Shown here piece by piece: positions 49,738 through 60,360 of a stretch of 64,000 nucleotides of DNA. The position numbers and the translations under genes were made by a program. Source of the DNA: Pogona vitticeps (lineage: Eukaryota > Chordata > Lepidosauria > Squamata > Agamidae); the NCBI RefSeq assembly GCF_051106095.1, contig NC_135783.1, positions 203,451,472-203,515,471 on the forward strand, read 5' to 3'. Within the stretch, counting starts at the first letter, position 1. Every line of letters begins with the position of its first letter. Under the pieces are notes generated by a model. That model worked only from the letters and a program-made list of their open reading frames with translations. It did no database searches and was not told where the DNA came from.

Positions 49738-50876
49738 TTCTACAGGACCAAGCAGCCTAACCCTATAAGCTGAGAGAGGAGCGAGTAGCACTATCACAAC
49801 TTAATCGAGAAAGGTGTTGCAAGAGATCTCAGGCTTTATCTTTCACCAGATAACCTGCATTTTCCTGCTGGAAAGCTGAACTAAAACCCGTCATCCATGA
49901 CCCCTCACTATGCTGGATATGTTTGATGAGAGCTGAAGTCCAACAGCATGTGGAGGCCCACAAGTTCCTCACCTCTGCAGCAGGAGAAGGGAAAGAGTTG
50001 TGCTACAGCTTTGAAAGCCCCCAAAGACCAATAAGAGACCTGGTGACGCTGCTAGCAGCTTCCACTCCTGAAAGTGCCTTTGTATGAAACAACTAAATTG
50101 TGGGATGGCCAGGGGTCCTTGGCTGACAGCTTATGCAGCTTCCGCCTGTGTTGTTGCAATTGTTGTAAGGCACAAGGGAATGGATAACAGTGATTGCTGG
50201 GGATCAGGAGGTGTGAAAAACTACGATCAAAGAAAAGACTGGGAGATTGGACAGACAACTGGACAGAACTCTTCCCAATATCCCATTCAGTTTGGGGATT
50301 TCAGAAAATACAATCCATATTTTCCCTACTGTTCACACAACAATCAGGATAACAAATGAAGGGGCAGTGTCTGAGAGAGCACAGAGCTACTGCGAAATTA
50401 TCTACTAGAAACCTGGTTTTGTTATTGTGATCAAAACAAGCATATCACAGAAGATGTTAGCTGGCACCCTCTAAAACAGAAGAAAAATGACAAATCTTGA
50501 TAACTGTTCTAGTGTGATGTGTAATTCCCAAAAGGGCCATGGGTAGAGAAAAAAACAAATGCAGCTGTGCTATCCAAAAGAAGAAAATCCTGAAGAAACT
50601 ATTAAAATCCATGACAAATGAACCAAAGATTAAAGCATTAATGCATATACTTCTAGTCCTTCACATGTAACTCAAACAGTGTTCTTACTTTGAGTCAGTG
50701 TCTTCATGTACACATTACTTGGAAGTAATGGGAGTAATTGGGAGTAAGCCTGCCAGATTTATTTCAAAGTAAACTTATATACTATATACTATTAATGACC
50801 AGGAATCATACTATCTAGCTTCGACTATTTATAAAAGCATATAATATACATAGCTACATAATAAATGACATCTTAC

Positions 50877-50913
50877 CGTGGAAGTGTTTGAACTGGTTCA
50901 ATAACTATCTCTT
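50877..50913 (-). CDS. ERICH2: ERICH2 exon a (most 5' one found)
   Basis: A 37-base exon after a TTTTTGTTTTTAG acceptor, with donor CACG|GTAAGATG. It encodes EEIVIEPVQTLP and ends in phase 2. It is small, but the splice signals are good and it joins in phase to the next exon. Confidence 0.7.
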
Positions 50914-51965
50914 CTAAAAACAAAAATATAACATTTTGTTTAAAAAGAAAAGACCTGATTCACTTGATATACATTCAGTTTAGTCAATCCAATTACCATC
51001 CTGGAAGATAACATAAAGGAAAGGATAATTTTAAATGTTCCCTAAGAAATCACTATAATATTGTTTTAAACAGACATTTTTTAACAGAATAAAATACATG
51101 TAAACCAGTACAGTCTAATAGTGCCCAAGGCTTTTCCCGAGAGCTATACTCTAGATCTCTTTCCTCAAAAAAAGAAGACAAAAACTTAAATTTGACACAA
51201 ACCCCATTTGTGCAGCTGCACTACATGAGTAGTTCTGCCAGCATCAGCTATAACCCTTCCACTTGCTCTGAAAATGGGCAATTGACTGTGTACCAGGTAG
51301 GTCTCCTATAGGCAGGAGAGGTGTCTTCCCAAAAAGAGTGGGGATGGGTGTCATATGGCCTTGGTTAGATTCTGTGGAAGTCCTGCAAATGGAACTGAAT
51401 GGACACCTGGCACAGCCTTGCGCATTACCTGCCCACTCTCCAGGCTGCCCCCTGATCTGTTATGAAAATGTGCCCGGCCTCCTAACAGCTCTATCCGTGT
51501 CAATTAGCAGCATTATTAGAACTATGAGTGAAACACTAATACGGGCTTGGAGGAATATTGCCAAAAAAAAGAGGAAGAAAAGGGAAGAAAGGAAGGCAGC
51601 AAGTAGGAGAGCAAAAGAAGGAAGAGAGACAGTATGTGAGGAGGAGAACAAACCTTTATAGCCATAGAAGTCTGGTGGAAACAGACTAGAAGATGGTAAA
51701 AGGACAAAAACAATTTTGTACAGTGGTGCCTCGCTAGACGATTGCCTCACAAAATGAGGAATTCACTAGACAATGACTTTTTTGAGTGATGTTGTGCTTC
51801 ACAAAACGATTGTTCCTATGGGCAATTTTTGCTAGACAATGTTTGAGTCCTTTTTGAGCAATGTTGTGCTTCACAAAACAATTGTTCCTATGAGCAATTT
51901 TTGCTGGACAATGTTTGGGTCCTGGACTCGTAAGACAGGTTTGTTTCACAAGATGGTTTTCCCCC

Positions 51966-52127
51966 CAGTTGGAACACATTAATTACAGAAGACCTACTTT
52001 TTCATTCCAAAAAAGTAGGGGAGAAAGTGTATGCTGCTGTTCTTCCTGGAAAGCCAGCAGCATACACTTTCTCCCCCACTTTTTTGGGGATAAAAAAGGA
52101 GATCTTATGTAATTAATGTATTTCAAT
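51966..52127. repeat. Long hairpin, arms about 70 bases
   Basis: Arms centre on GAGAAAGTGTATGCTGCTG and its exact complement, and extend outward through AAAAAAGTAGGGG/CCCCCACTTTTTT to ACACATTAATTAC/GTAATTAATGT. Confidence 0.9.
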
Positions 52128-52268
52128 GGGGGGGGGGGAACCATCTAGCAAAGCATCACCAATAGGGCTATGGCTGCAAATTTAAATGGTAGAGAATGGT
52201 GAAAACAGCCAGGAACCAAAGGATAAAAAGATTGTTTAAAAAACCAGAGAAATCACAAACATAATGCC

Positions 52269-52748
52269 CCCATTAACATAAATTATGTAGTTGAGTTCCC
52301 CACATTTAGGAAAATCACAAGGGTCAACAGCACAGCGCAATGGATGAGCCTCTCCCTGGGAAAACCATTTTTACAACATGGTATTTCCCCTACAAGGTAT
52401 GAGTTGGAATGGCCCTTTCACCTCATACCCCCTTCTGTCCCCTGACCCCCCCAAGTCATGATGACCCCCTGGCTGCACCTCCCACTCAGTACAGGGCTGC
52501 ACAGCCCCAGTCCTGCCAGAGGCCAAGAGAGCTCCTCAGTGTTTGGGGGTGCCCTGCTAATACCTGTGCACTAGAGGATTGTGGGAAGAACACCTAACCC
52601 CTGGTGGGGGTCTCGCAGGACACCCCAAAACACTGAGGAGCTCTCTTGGCCTCTGTGCAGCCCTCATCCATTGTACTTTGGGTGTGCTGTTGATCCCTGT
52701 GATTCCCCCAAATGTGGGGAACTCAACTGCCTAATTTGTGTTAATGGG
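52269..52748. repeat. 480-base imperfect palindrome
   Basis: The outer arms match from CCCATTAACA / TGTTAATGGG (approximate) through GTTGAGTTCCCCACATTT, and inner arms share GAGGCCAAGAGAGCTCCTCA and GTGTTTTGGGGTG. The loop is about 90 bases. Confidence 0.85.
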
Positions 52749-53548
52749 AGATTGCACTTTTGATTTCCATGGTCTTTCTAGATTCCTTTTCATCTCTTTC
52801 TTCTCATCAGGACCTATTTCAAAGGCAGCAAATCCTGGTGATGTCTTGTATTGCATTCTTTCTCTTTTTCTCCCTTGTGGTAAAGGATCAGGGCAAAATA
52901 AGTCATCATTATCAGGAGCCAGGGGGCTGCTTTGACTCCTTTTATCCCCTTTCTTTGTTGCTGGAGAGAGAAAGAGGGGGAAGGCTATCTGAGACCCATT
53001 GAATTTCCAAAAGCAGTGCAGGTGAGGGGATTGCTTTTCCCCAATATGATATGGGGAACTGTGTTTTTGCAAGATGATGTTTTCTATGGACTTCTATGGA
53101 TAATTTTTGCAAGACAGTGATATTTTTCCCAATTAGAACACATTAAATGGATTTTAATGCATTCCAATGGGGAATTGGGTTTCACAAGACGATGTTTTCA
53201 GAAAACAGTGATTTCCATGGAATAAATTAAAATCATCTTGCAAGGCCTCTGTATCTTGATTTCTAATCCATGCAGAGGTGAAGTGGTAAGTAGAAAAGCT
53301 AGTGATCACTCTTTAGTGAAATAGAAGGATGAGGAGAATGCTGGCCTGGCTCCAAGGGGTGGGGGCAGTCCTAGTTTCAGGTTTTCACATGTATGTGCAA
53401 TGCTCTTTCTCCCTCAGTACGTGTGCTGGGTGACAGTCTGACATTTGGAAGCAGCCATACCCACAAATGATGAGGTGCAATACATATTTTAAGAAGGGGC
53501 ACAACCAATTCACTTAGCCCTTCCCTCTGGGCAGGTGTTCATAGTTCC

Positions 53549-54042
53549 TGTGACAAACCCAGACCTACTGGGATATGCCACAGTTTCACTAAGCTGCCAC
53601 CAACCATTCCCTATAAGAAGTCACACAGACCAGGGATGGATTTTTAAACAAATAAAAGAACAAGGTTTATTTACATAACACACAGGGAAAATAAAATGAT
53701 TAAGTGAATAAGATACAGTAACGTGGCTTAGTCTCAATCATACATACACACAGTTTGGTTCACACAGAACACTTAACTTGAAGCACAGACCCTGAACCTA
53801 TCAGTTCTGGCTAACCATACAGACACCTGAACCTATCAGGTTGGTACTGACTGACACACAGTAGTACCCTGTCTGACACACAGACTCCCACTCAAGCTTC
53901 TTCTTCCCAGCTTCTCCACACAGGATCCTCATATATATACAGTACAGCCCCTCCTCCTGATGTCCCGCCTTCCACTCCCCATAGGATGGAACTTTCCCTC
54001 CAAACCCAAGACAGACAGGTAACATCAGTGCTGTATGTAACA
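53549..54042 (-). repeat. 3' LTR of the full-length Gmr1-like element
   Basis: 494 bp, by eye identical to the LTR at 59,255-59,748. The polypurine tract AAAGAGGGGAGG abuts it at 54,054-54,043 on the minus strand. Confidence 0.93.
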
Positions 54043-54309
54043 CCTCCCCTCTTTATAAGTTGTTTTGTAGGGGAAAAGCTAAGGTGCTTTTCTCCAAAAA
54101 ACAACCTGGTTAAAACACACAAAAACAGTTATATAATAACATACAATACCATACTTACTTATACTTACACTCTATTAGGCATTTAAACATTTACCATTAA
54201 CAATACATCAAGTTACCTTTATTCATACAAACCAACATGTTTAATAAACAGACACATTTGACTTTTTGTCATCAAAATATATACATAGTCCATGTTTCTT
54301 TTGCCGTCT

Positions 54310-57300
54310 TCATTCTTCAGGTCTTCTTGACAAGGCGTCAGCAACACAGTTCACTGACCCTCTGACCACCTTCACTTCAAAGTCATAGTCTTGCAGGTTT
54401 AAAGCCCACCTCATAAGTTTACTATTGTGGGATTTCATTGTCTTTAACCATTGCAGTGGTGAATGGTCAGTGCACAGAATAAAATGTCTTCCCCAGATGT
54501 AAGGCTTGGCCTTCTGGATCGCGTAGACTATGGCCAGGCACTCCTTTTCCACGGTTGCCAAATGTCTCTCACCTTTCTGGAGTTTCCTACTCAGGTAGGA
54601 CACTGGATGCTGGTCACCATTCTCATCCTCCTGGCAAAGAACTGCTCCTACCCCGCTGTTAGACGCATCAGTGTAGATGATGAACTCCCAGTCGAAGTCT
54701 GGAGCACGCAGCACTGGATAGTTGATGAGCGCTTCCTTCAACCTCCGGAACGCCTCCTCACAGTCGCTGGTCCACGGGATGCGGTCATCAGCCTTCTTCC
54801 TTGTCAGATCGGTCAGCGGAGCTGCAATCTCGCTAAACCTCGGGATGAACTTTCTGTAGTAGCCCACCAACCCAAGAAATGATTTAACTTTTTTCTTGGT
54901 GTTGGGTCTGGGCCAATCACGAACTGCTTCTATCTTGGCCTCCAGGGGTTTTATCACTCCTCCCCCTACTATGTGACCCAAGTATTTTATTTCTGGGCTA
55001 CCCAGCTGACACTTGCTCGCCTTTACTGTTAGCCCTGCTGCACTTAACCTCTGCAGCACTAACTCCAGGTGTTTCAGGTGATCTTCCCAGGTATTACTGA
55101 AGATCCCTATGTCGTCAATGTAGGCCACAGTAAAGTCACTGAGCCCTGCCAAGGTCTGGTCCATCAGCCTTTGGAATGTGGCTGGTGCATTTCTGAGACC
55201 AAAGCTCAGGACTCGAAACTCATAGAGACCAAAAGGGCTGCAAAAGGCGGTCTTTTCTTGATCCCTGGGATCAATTCTTAATTGCCAATATCCCTTTACC
55301 AGGTCCAATGATGAGATGAACCGACAACCTCCTATGGTTTCAATCAGGTTGTCTAGCCTGGGCATTGGGTAGGCATCAGGAGTGGTTACGCGGTTTAATT
55401 TCCTGTAATCGACACAAAACCTAATGCTCCCATCAGGCTTGTCCACTAGGACTATCGGAGAGGACCAAGGACTAGAAGAGGGGACGATTATGTTCTCCCT
55501 AAGCATCTCGTCCAGCTCCTTCCGCACCTTGTCCCTATAGGGTCCCGTTACTCGGTATGGGGATACTGCCTGCGGGGGTGCATCCCCTGTGTGGATCCGA
55601 TGCATCACTCCCTTCACTATCCCCGGCTTGTTGGAAAACACCTGTTGATATTTAATGAGCAGCATTTTTAGTTCTTGCTGCTGGTCTTGGGTGAGTGCAG
55701 GACTGATCTTTACCTCCTCTGGGTTGTATTTTACTTCCCCTCTACCCTCCCAGAAGGGTAATTCAGCTTCCTCACTCTCAGCTGCTTTTATCGCAAATAA
55801 AACCCTCTGTTCCCCTCTGTAGTAGGGTTTTAGGGCATTCACATGAACCACCCTCCTTGCTTGGTTCTCCTCCTGCTCTATAAGGTAGTTCAGGTCTGAC
55901 ATCTTGGAAATGACCCTATATGGTCCTGCCCATTTGAGCTGCAGTTTGTTCTCTCTGCAGGGCCTAAGCCAAAGCACTTCCTCCCCTGGGTCAAAGTGCC
56001 TCTCTCTAGCTTTGTGGTCATACCATGTTTTCTGTCTGACCTTCTGAGCTTGCAGGTTTTCTGCTGCCAGCTCTAGGTTTCTCTTTAGGTCATTCATCAA
56101 GGTGTCTATGTATGTCACAACGTCTTGTGGGTCATCCTGGGTGATCTGCTCCCAATTTTGTTTGATCAAATCAAGGGGCCCTTTCACCCTTCTCCCAAAT
56201 AAAAGTTCAAACGGACTGAACCCGGTACTGGCTTGTGGCACTGATCGATAAGCAAACAAAAGGGATTGCAGCTTCTGGTCCCAATTGTTTGGATTCTCTG
56301 CCAAGTAAGCCCTAATCATGCGCATTAGAGTCCCATTGAACTTCTCAGTTAACCCATTACTTTCAGGGTGATAGGCAGTGGTTTCCTTGTGCTTAATTCC
56401 ACAGATTTGCCATAACCGTTTCATGAGCTTCGATGTGAACGATGCGCCCAAATCTGTGATTATTTCTGAGGCAAATCCCATCCTGGACATATACCCCACC
56501 AAGGCATCTGCCACTGTGTTAGTTTCAATGTTAGTCAAGGGTATGGCTTCAGGGTACCTCGTGGCATGGTCCACAATGGTGAGAATGAACCTGTTCCCCC
56601 TCTTTGTGGCCTTGGGCAAAGGCCCCACAATATCCACCCCTATGCATTTGAACGGAGTGTCAATCACAGGCAAAGGGCACAACTTTGCTTTGGTCCTGTC
56701 GCGGCTATTCCCCTGCCTTTGACACACATCACATTGTTTACAGAACTCCCTGATCTGCTTCCCTATGTCAGGCCAGTAAAAATTCTGTGTGATTCTCTGC
56801 TGTGTTTTGTTCACCCCTAAGTGCGCAGCAAACATGTCAGAGTGCCCCCTTTGTAAGATCATGAGGCGATACTTTTCAGGTACCACTAGCTGACTTCGGA
56901 TCCCATCTCCCCCTTTTGAGATATTCCTCAGGGTCTCTCTATACAAAATCCCCTTTTTCTCTAGAAATCTCACTGGGGTTTCAGGTGTTAGCTGGGCGTC
57001 AGTCACCTGTTCAAAACACTTTTGGAGAGTGGCGTCTGCCTTTTGCTCTTGGCCAAATCGGCTGTCTGTGGTTAAGGTTTCCACCACAGCTTCGGAACTC
57101 CCCCCACCTGCTTCCGTCTCGGGCTCATCAGTACCCCCCTGAACTGTCCCCGCGGTGGCTTGTGAACGTGTAATCACTAGCACCCGTTTCACATGTTCAG
57201 CCAGGTCATTTCCCACGAGCACGGCTGCTGGCAGAGTCGATGAAATCGCTAGCCGCCAAACTCCCCTCCAGCCTTGAAAGTTCACAGGTACCTCCGCTAC

Positions 57301-58854
57301 TGGCAGTGAGATCATCTGCCCCTCAATCCCTGCCACCTTCATGCTCTCATTTGGGATTATATATTCCCTAGGAATAATATCTGGATGGCACAGGGTCACC
57401 TGGGAACAAGTGTCCCTCAACCCCCGATACTGATGGTCAAGTATTCCTACGTCCACCCCTGCTGTTTCAAACAACTGAGAATCTGTTCTCACGAGCAAGC
57501 AGCGCTTGACCTCCACAACAGGACCATTTTCCTCAGCCTGATCAGCAGATGTAACTGTTCCAGATTGAGTAGCCATGGCAACAGGCTCCCTCAGTGACAA
57601 GGGGCTTTGCTCTTTCTGGACACAGAACACAGCTTTTGGCTTGGTTCCACTCGAATCCTGAGGCACAATTCCTTTTAGCTGCTTTAATTTCTCACACTCT
57701 GAGATTAGATGGCCCTTTCCCTGACAGAAATAACATTTTCTGCTATATTTTGAGTCTTTCTCATCTTGTTTTGGTTTTCCCTCCAAAATCTGAGGTCTTG
57801 GTTTCATATCTGAGGGCTTCCCTTCACCATGGGCCCCTCCCCCTTGCTGGCTTTTCCCTGGTCCCTGAGAGTACTTGCTGTAGGTTTCTTTAGGTTTCCC
57901 CATCGATTTCCCCTCACCCAAGGGCTTTCTTATTTGGGAAATAAAATCTGCGATCTCGGCTGCTTCTGCCACAGATTTCGGTTTCCTTTCCCTCACCTGG
58001 AATTTCAGTTCCCCATGCAGGACTGCATAGAACTGTTCCAGTGCTATCAAGTCTTTGAGCTGCTGAAAGGTCTCTGTCCCCTCCTGAGATAGCCATTTCT
58101 CTAGCAGCCTCACCAATTGGGCCCCCACTTGGGTAAAAGTCTGCTCTGGTTTCTTGGTGATTGACCTGAATCTTTGCCTCAGCTGTTCCGCATTTATCCC
58201 ATGTCTTGCAAACACCAGTTTTTTAAACTCTGCAAAATCTTTCATCAGTTCCTCTGGCATCTCTGCATAGACTTCTGCAAGGCTGCCACTGATTAAAGAT
58301 CGCATGATGGTCATCTTCTCAGTTTCCCTTACTGAGAAGTCCACAAACGCTCTTTCCACTAGGGAAAAGAACACTTCAGGACAATCTCCCTTGTGGTACA
58401 CAGGGAATTTCTTCAGGTCAGCTTTAGACAATTGGCCTCCCTCAGAATCCCTATTGTTATTATTGTTCTGGTTCATCATTTCCAATTTTCTTAACTCAAA
58501 CGCCATCCTTTCTTTTTCCAGAGCAATTTTCTCTCTCTCTAATTCCAATTCAAATTGTCTTTGTTTCTCTCTTTCCCTTTGCTCCATTTCAAATTGCCTT
58601 TCCCTTTCCTCCCTTCTTTCTCTCTCTAATCTTTCCTCCACTTCAAATTGCCTCATCCTCAGTTCATGCTGTTGGGCTATGAGCATTTTCCTGAGTTCTG
58701 GGTTCTGTTCTCCCGTGCTGTCACCCTGCACTGAGCCAAATTCATCCTCAGAACCTTGGTCTACCTGGGGGTCTTTCACTTCACCCATTTCTGCCATTTG
58801 GCTTCGAGTCAAGGGCATAATCCCCCCCCAGAACAGGCTGCTTTCAAAAGTCAA
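54310..58854 (-). CDS. Gag-Pol-type frame of the Gmr1-like element
   Basis: About 1,514 codons. Residues 55-135 are a highly charged coiled coil; about 160-305 resemble the capsid-derived SCAN domain of vertebrate zinc-finger proteins; 374-387 form the CCHC knuckle CYFCQGKGHLISEC. A protease-like region follows (about 450-570). Integrase (about 690-900) has the H-H-C-C zinc region and a GVDIVGPLP core start. Reverse transcriptase follows, with VAYIDD near 1,247, then RNase H with IYTDAS near 1,390 and the closing CVADALSRRPE. No env-like frame. A second in-frame Met at residue 13 (MPLTRSQ) could also be the start. Confidence 0.9.
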   Translation of the reverse strand: MTFESSLFWGGIMPLTRSQMAEMGEVKDPQVDQGSEDEFGSVQGDSTGEQNPELRKMLIAQQHELRMRQFEVEERLERERREERERQFEMEQREREKQRQFELELEREKIALEKERMAFELRKLEMMNQNNNNNRDSEGGQLSKADLKKFPVYHKGDCPEVFFSLVERAFVDFSVRETEKMTIMRSLISGSLAEVYAEMPEELMKDFAEFKKLVFARHGINAEQLRQRFRSITKKPEQTFTQVGAQLVRLLEKWLSQEGTETFQQLKDLIALEQFYAVLHGELKFQVRERKPKSVAEAAEIADFISQIRKPLGEGKSMGKPKETYSKYSQGPGKSQQGGGAHGEGKPSDMKPRPQILEGKPKQDEKDSKYSRKCYFCQGKGHLISECEKLKQLKGIVPQDSSGTKPKAVFCVQKEQSPLSLREPVAMATQSGTVTSADQAEENGPVVEVKRCLLVRTDSQLFETAGVDVGILDHQYRGLRDTCSQVTLCHPDIIPREYIIPNESMKVAGIEGQMISLPVAEVPVNFQGWRGVWRLAISSTLPAAVLVGNDLAEHVKRVLVITRSQATAGTVQGGTDEPETEAGGGSSEAVVETLTTDSRFGQEQKADATLQKCFEQVTDAQLTPETPVRFLEKKGILYRETLRNISKGGDGIRSQLVVPEKYRLMILQRGHSDMFAAHLGVNKTQQRITQNFYWPDIGKQIREFCKQCDVCQRQGNSRDRTKAKLCPLPVIDTPFKCIGVDIVGPLPKATKRGNRFILTIVDHATRYPEAIPLTNIETNTVADALVGYMSRMGFASEIITDLGASFTSKLMKRLWQICGIKHKETTAYHPESNGLTEKFNGTLMRMIRAYLAENPNNWDQKLQSLLFAYRSVPQASTGFSPFELLFGRRVKGPLDLIKQNWEQITQDDPQDVVTYIDTLMNDLKRNLELAAENLQAQKVRQKTWYDHKARERHFDPGEEVLWLRPCRENKLQLKWAGPYRVISKMSDLNYLIEQEENQARRVVHVNALKPYYRGEQRVLFAIKAAESEEAELPFWEGRGEVKYNPEEVKISPALTQDQQQELKMLLIKYQQVFSNKPGIVKGVMHRIHTGDAPPQAVSPYRVTGPYRDKVRKELDEMLRENIIVPSSSPWSSPIVLVDKPDGSIRFCVDYRKLNRVTTPDAYPMPRLDNLIETIGGCRFISSLDLVKGYWQLRIDPRDQEKTAFCSPFGLYEFRVLSFGLRNAPATFQRLMDQTLAGLSDFTVAYIDDIGIFSNTWEDHLKHLELVLQRLSAAGLTVKASKCQLGSPEIKYLGHIVGGGVIKPLEAKIEAVRDWPRPNTKKKVKSFLGLVGYYRKFIPRFSEIAAPLTDLTRKKADDRIPWTSDCEEAFRRLKEALINYPVLRAPDFDWEFIIYTDASNSGVGAVLCQEDENGDQHPVSYLSRKLQKGERHLATVEKECLAIVYAIQKAKPYIWGRHFILCTDHSPLQWLKTMKSHNSKLMRWALNLQDYDFEVKVVRGSVNCVADALSRRPEE

Positions 58855-59254
58855 GCCTCAAAATAAAGCGACCACTTTTTTTTTCTCTTTTGCTTCAGAA
58901 CCAGCTTTCTATAGATTGCTGCTGTTCTTCAGCACTAACTTGCAACAGTTGCGAGCCAGAGTCTACCCCCCTCTGCTAGGCCTCGCAGCAGGCAGGCTAG
59001 ATCACTGCTACTACACAGTTTTGCCTCAGCCTTTTTCCCGCCAAAACGGGTTGCCTCAGAGCTCCCTAATCTAGTCCCCAGTTGGCACGTTCTTCCACTA
59101 GCGCACCTCCCCATGAGGTACACCTAGAAGATTACCTACGCGCTCTCAGATTGTCCCTGACTAGACCCCCCTTGCTCTGGGCACACTTGCCAAGGCTTTG
59201 CTGTACCACTGGACAACTGGACCAGTCGTATCCCACACGCTGGACACCAATCAA

Positions 59255-59748
59255 TGTGACAAACCCAGACCTACTGGGATATGCCACAGTTTCACTAAGC
59301 TGCCACCAACCATTCCCTATAAGAAGTCACACAGACCAGGGATGGATTTTTAAACAAATAAAAGAACAAGGTTTATTTACATAACACACAGGGAAAATAA
59401 AATGATTAAGTGAATAAGATACAGTAACGTGGCTTAGTCTCAATCATACATACACACAGTTTGGTTCACACAGAACACTTAACTTGAAGCACAGACCCTG
59501 AACCTATCAGTTCTGGCTAACCATACAGACACCTGAACCTATCAGGTTGGTACTGACTGACACACAGTAGTACCCTGTCTGACACACAGACTCCCACTCA
59601 AGCTTCTTCTTCCCAGCTTCTCCACACAGGATCCTCATATATATACAGTACAGCCCCTCCTCCTGATGTCCCGCCTTCCACTCCCCATAGGATGGAACTT
59701 TCCCTCCAAACCCAAGACAGACAGGTAACATCAGTGCTGTATGTAACA
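59255..59748 (-). repeat. 5' LTR of the full-length Gmr1-like element
   Basis: 494 bp, TGTTACATAC...GGTTTGTCACA on the minus strand. Contains a TATATATA stretch near 59,638-59,645. Next to its inner end lies a TGGTGTCCAGCGTG stretch (59,231-59,249, minus), a possible primer-binding site resembling a tRNA-Leu 3' end. Confidence 0.93.
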
Positions 59749-59753
59749 GTTCC

Positions 59754-59827
59754 AACTTCCAAACAAGTGGCATCCCCTCTTCTAGTCTTGGCACTCCTCT
59801 TCCATGCTGCTTTAGTTGGGTGGAGGC
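59754..59827. other. Short spacer between the two Gmr1-like copies
   Basis: About 74 bases of non-LTR sequence (79 with the target duplication) separate the neighbouring elements. Confidence 0.85.
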
Positions 59828-60360
59828 TGTGACAAACCCAGACCTACTGGGATATGTCACACAGTTACACTAAGCTGCCACCAACCATTCCCTATAAGAA
59901 GTCACACAGACCAGGGATGGATTTTCAAACAATAAAAAGAATAAGGTTTATTTTAAATACACACAGGGAAAAATAAACAATCAGGTAAATAAGATAAAGT
60001 AACGTGGCTTCCTTTCACTCATACATGCATACAGTTTGGTTCACACAGAACCCTTAACTTAAAGCACAGACCCTGAACCTATCAGTTCTGGCTAACCAAC
60101 AGACACCTGAACCTATCAGGTTGGTACTCTGACACACAGTAGTACCCTGTCTGACACACAGACTCCCACAACAGCTTCTTCTTCCCAGCTGCTGCTTCGT
60201 CACAACCCAGTGTCTCTCAGCATCTCCCTCTCACCACACAGGCTTCACATTTATATACAGTACAGCCCCTCCTCCTGATGTCCCGCCTTCCACTCCCCAT
60301 AGGATGGAACTTTCCCTCCAAACCCATGATAGACAGGTAACATCAGTGCTGTATGTAACA
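59828..60360 (-). repeat. 3' LTR of the second Gmr1-like copy
   Basis: 533 bp, from TGTTACATAC to GGTTTGTCACA on the minus strand, alignable along its length with the 494-bp LTRs next door. Confidence 0.9.

Larger units (their letters stand above)
51721..53251. mobile_element. Tigger-like composite with nested palindromes
   Basis: Left end CAGTGGTGCCTCGCTAGACG and right end (complement) CAGAGGCCTTGCAAGATGA lie between TA dinucleotides 1.53 kb apart. Inside are near-repeats of TTGTGCTTCACAAAACGATT (51,795-51,895) and two large palindromes listed separately. It may be one expanded element or two nested ones. Confidence 0.6.
53549..59748 (-). mobile_element. Gmr1-like Ty3/gypsy LTR element, full length
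   Basis: A 6.2-kb element with 494-bp LTRs at both ends, flanked by the 5-bp duplication GTTCC (53,544-53,548 and 59,749-59,753). It looks whole: one long frame of about 1,510 codons fills most of the interior. Domains in order are an E/R-rich coiled coil, a SCAN-like capsid region, a CCHC knuckle, a protease-like region, integrase, then reverse transcriptase and RNase H. Integrase before RT is the hallmark of the Gmr1 group of gypsy elements. The two LTRs read as identical, so insertion was very recent. It lies upstream of, or in a 5' intron of, ERICH2 on the same strand. Confidence 0.93.

Noticed and set aside
51338-51661. 107-codon plus-strand frame with a Lys/Arg-rich end
   Set aside because: Antisense to ERICH2 with no family match; the basic end comes from an A/G-rich tract.
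54463-58092. Plus-strand frames opposite the LTR element
   Set aside because: Complement-strand shadows of the Gag-Pol frame.
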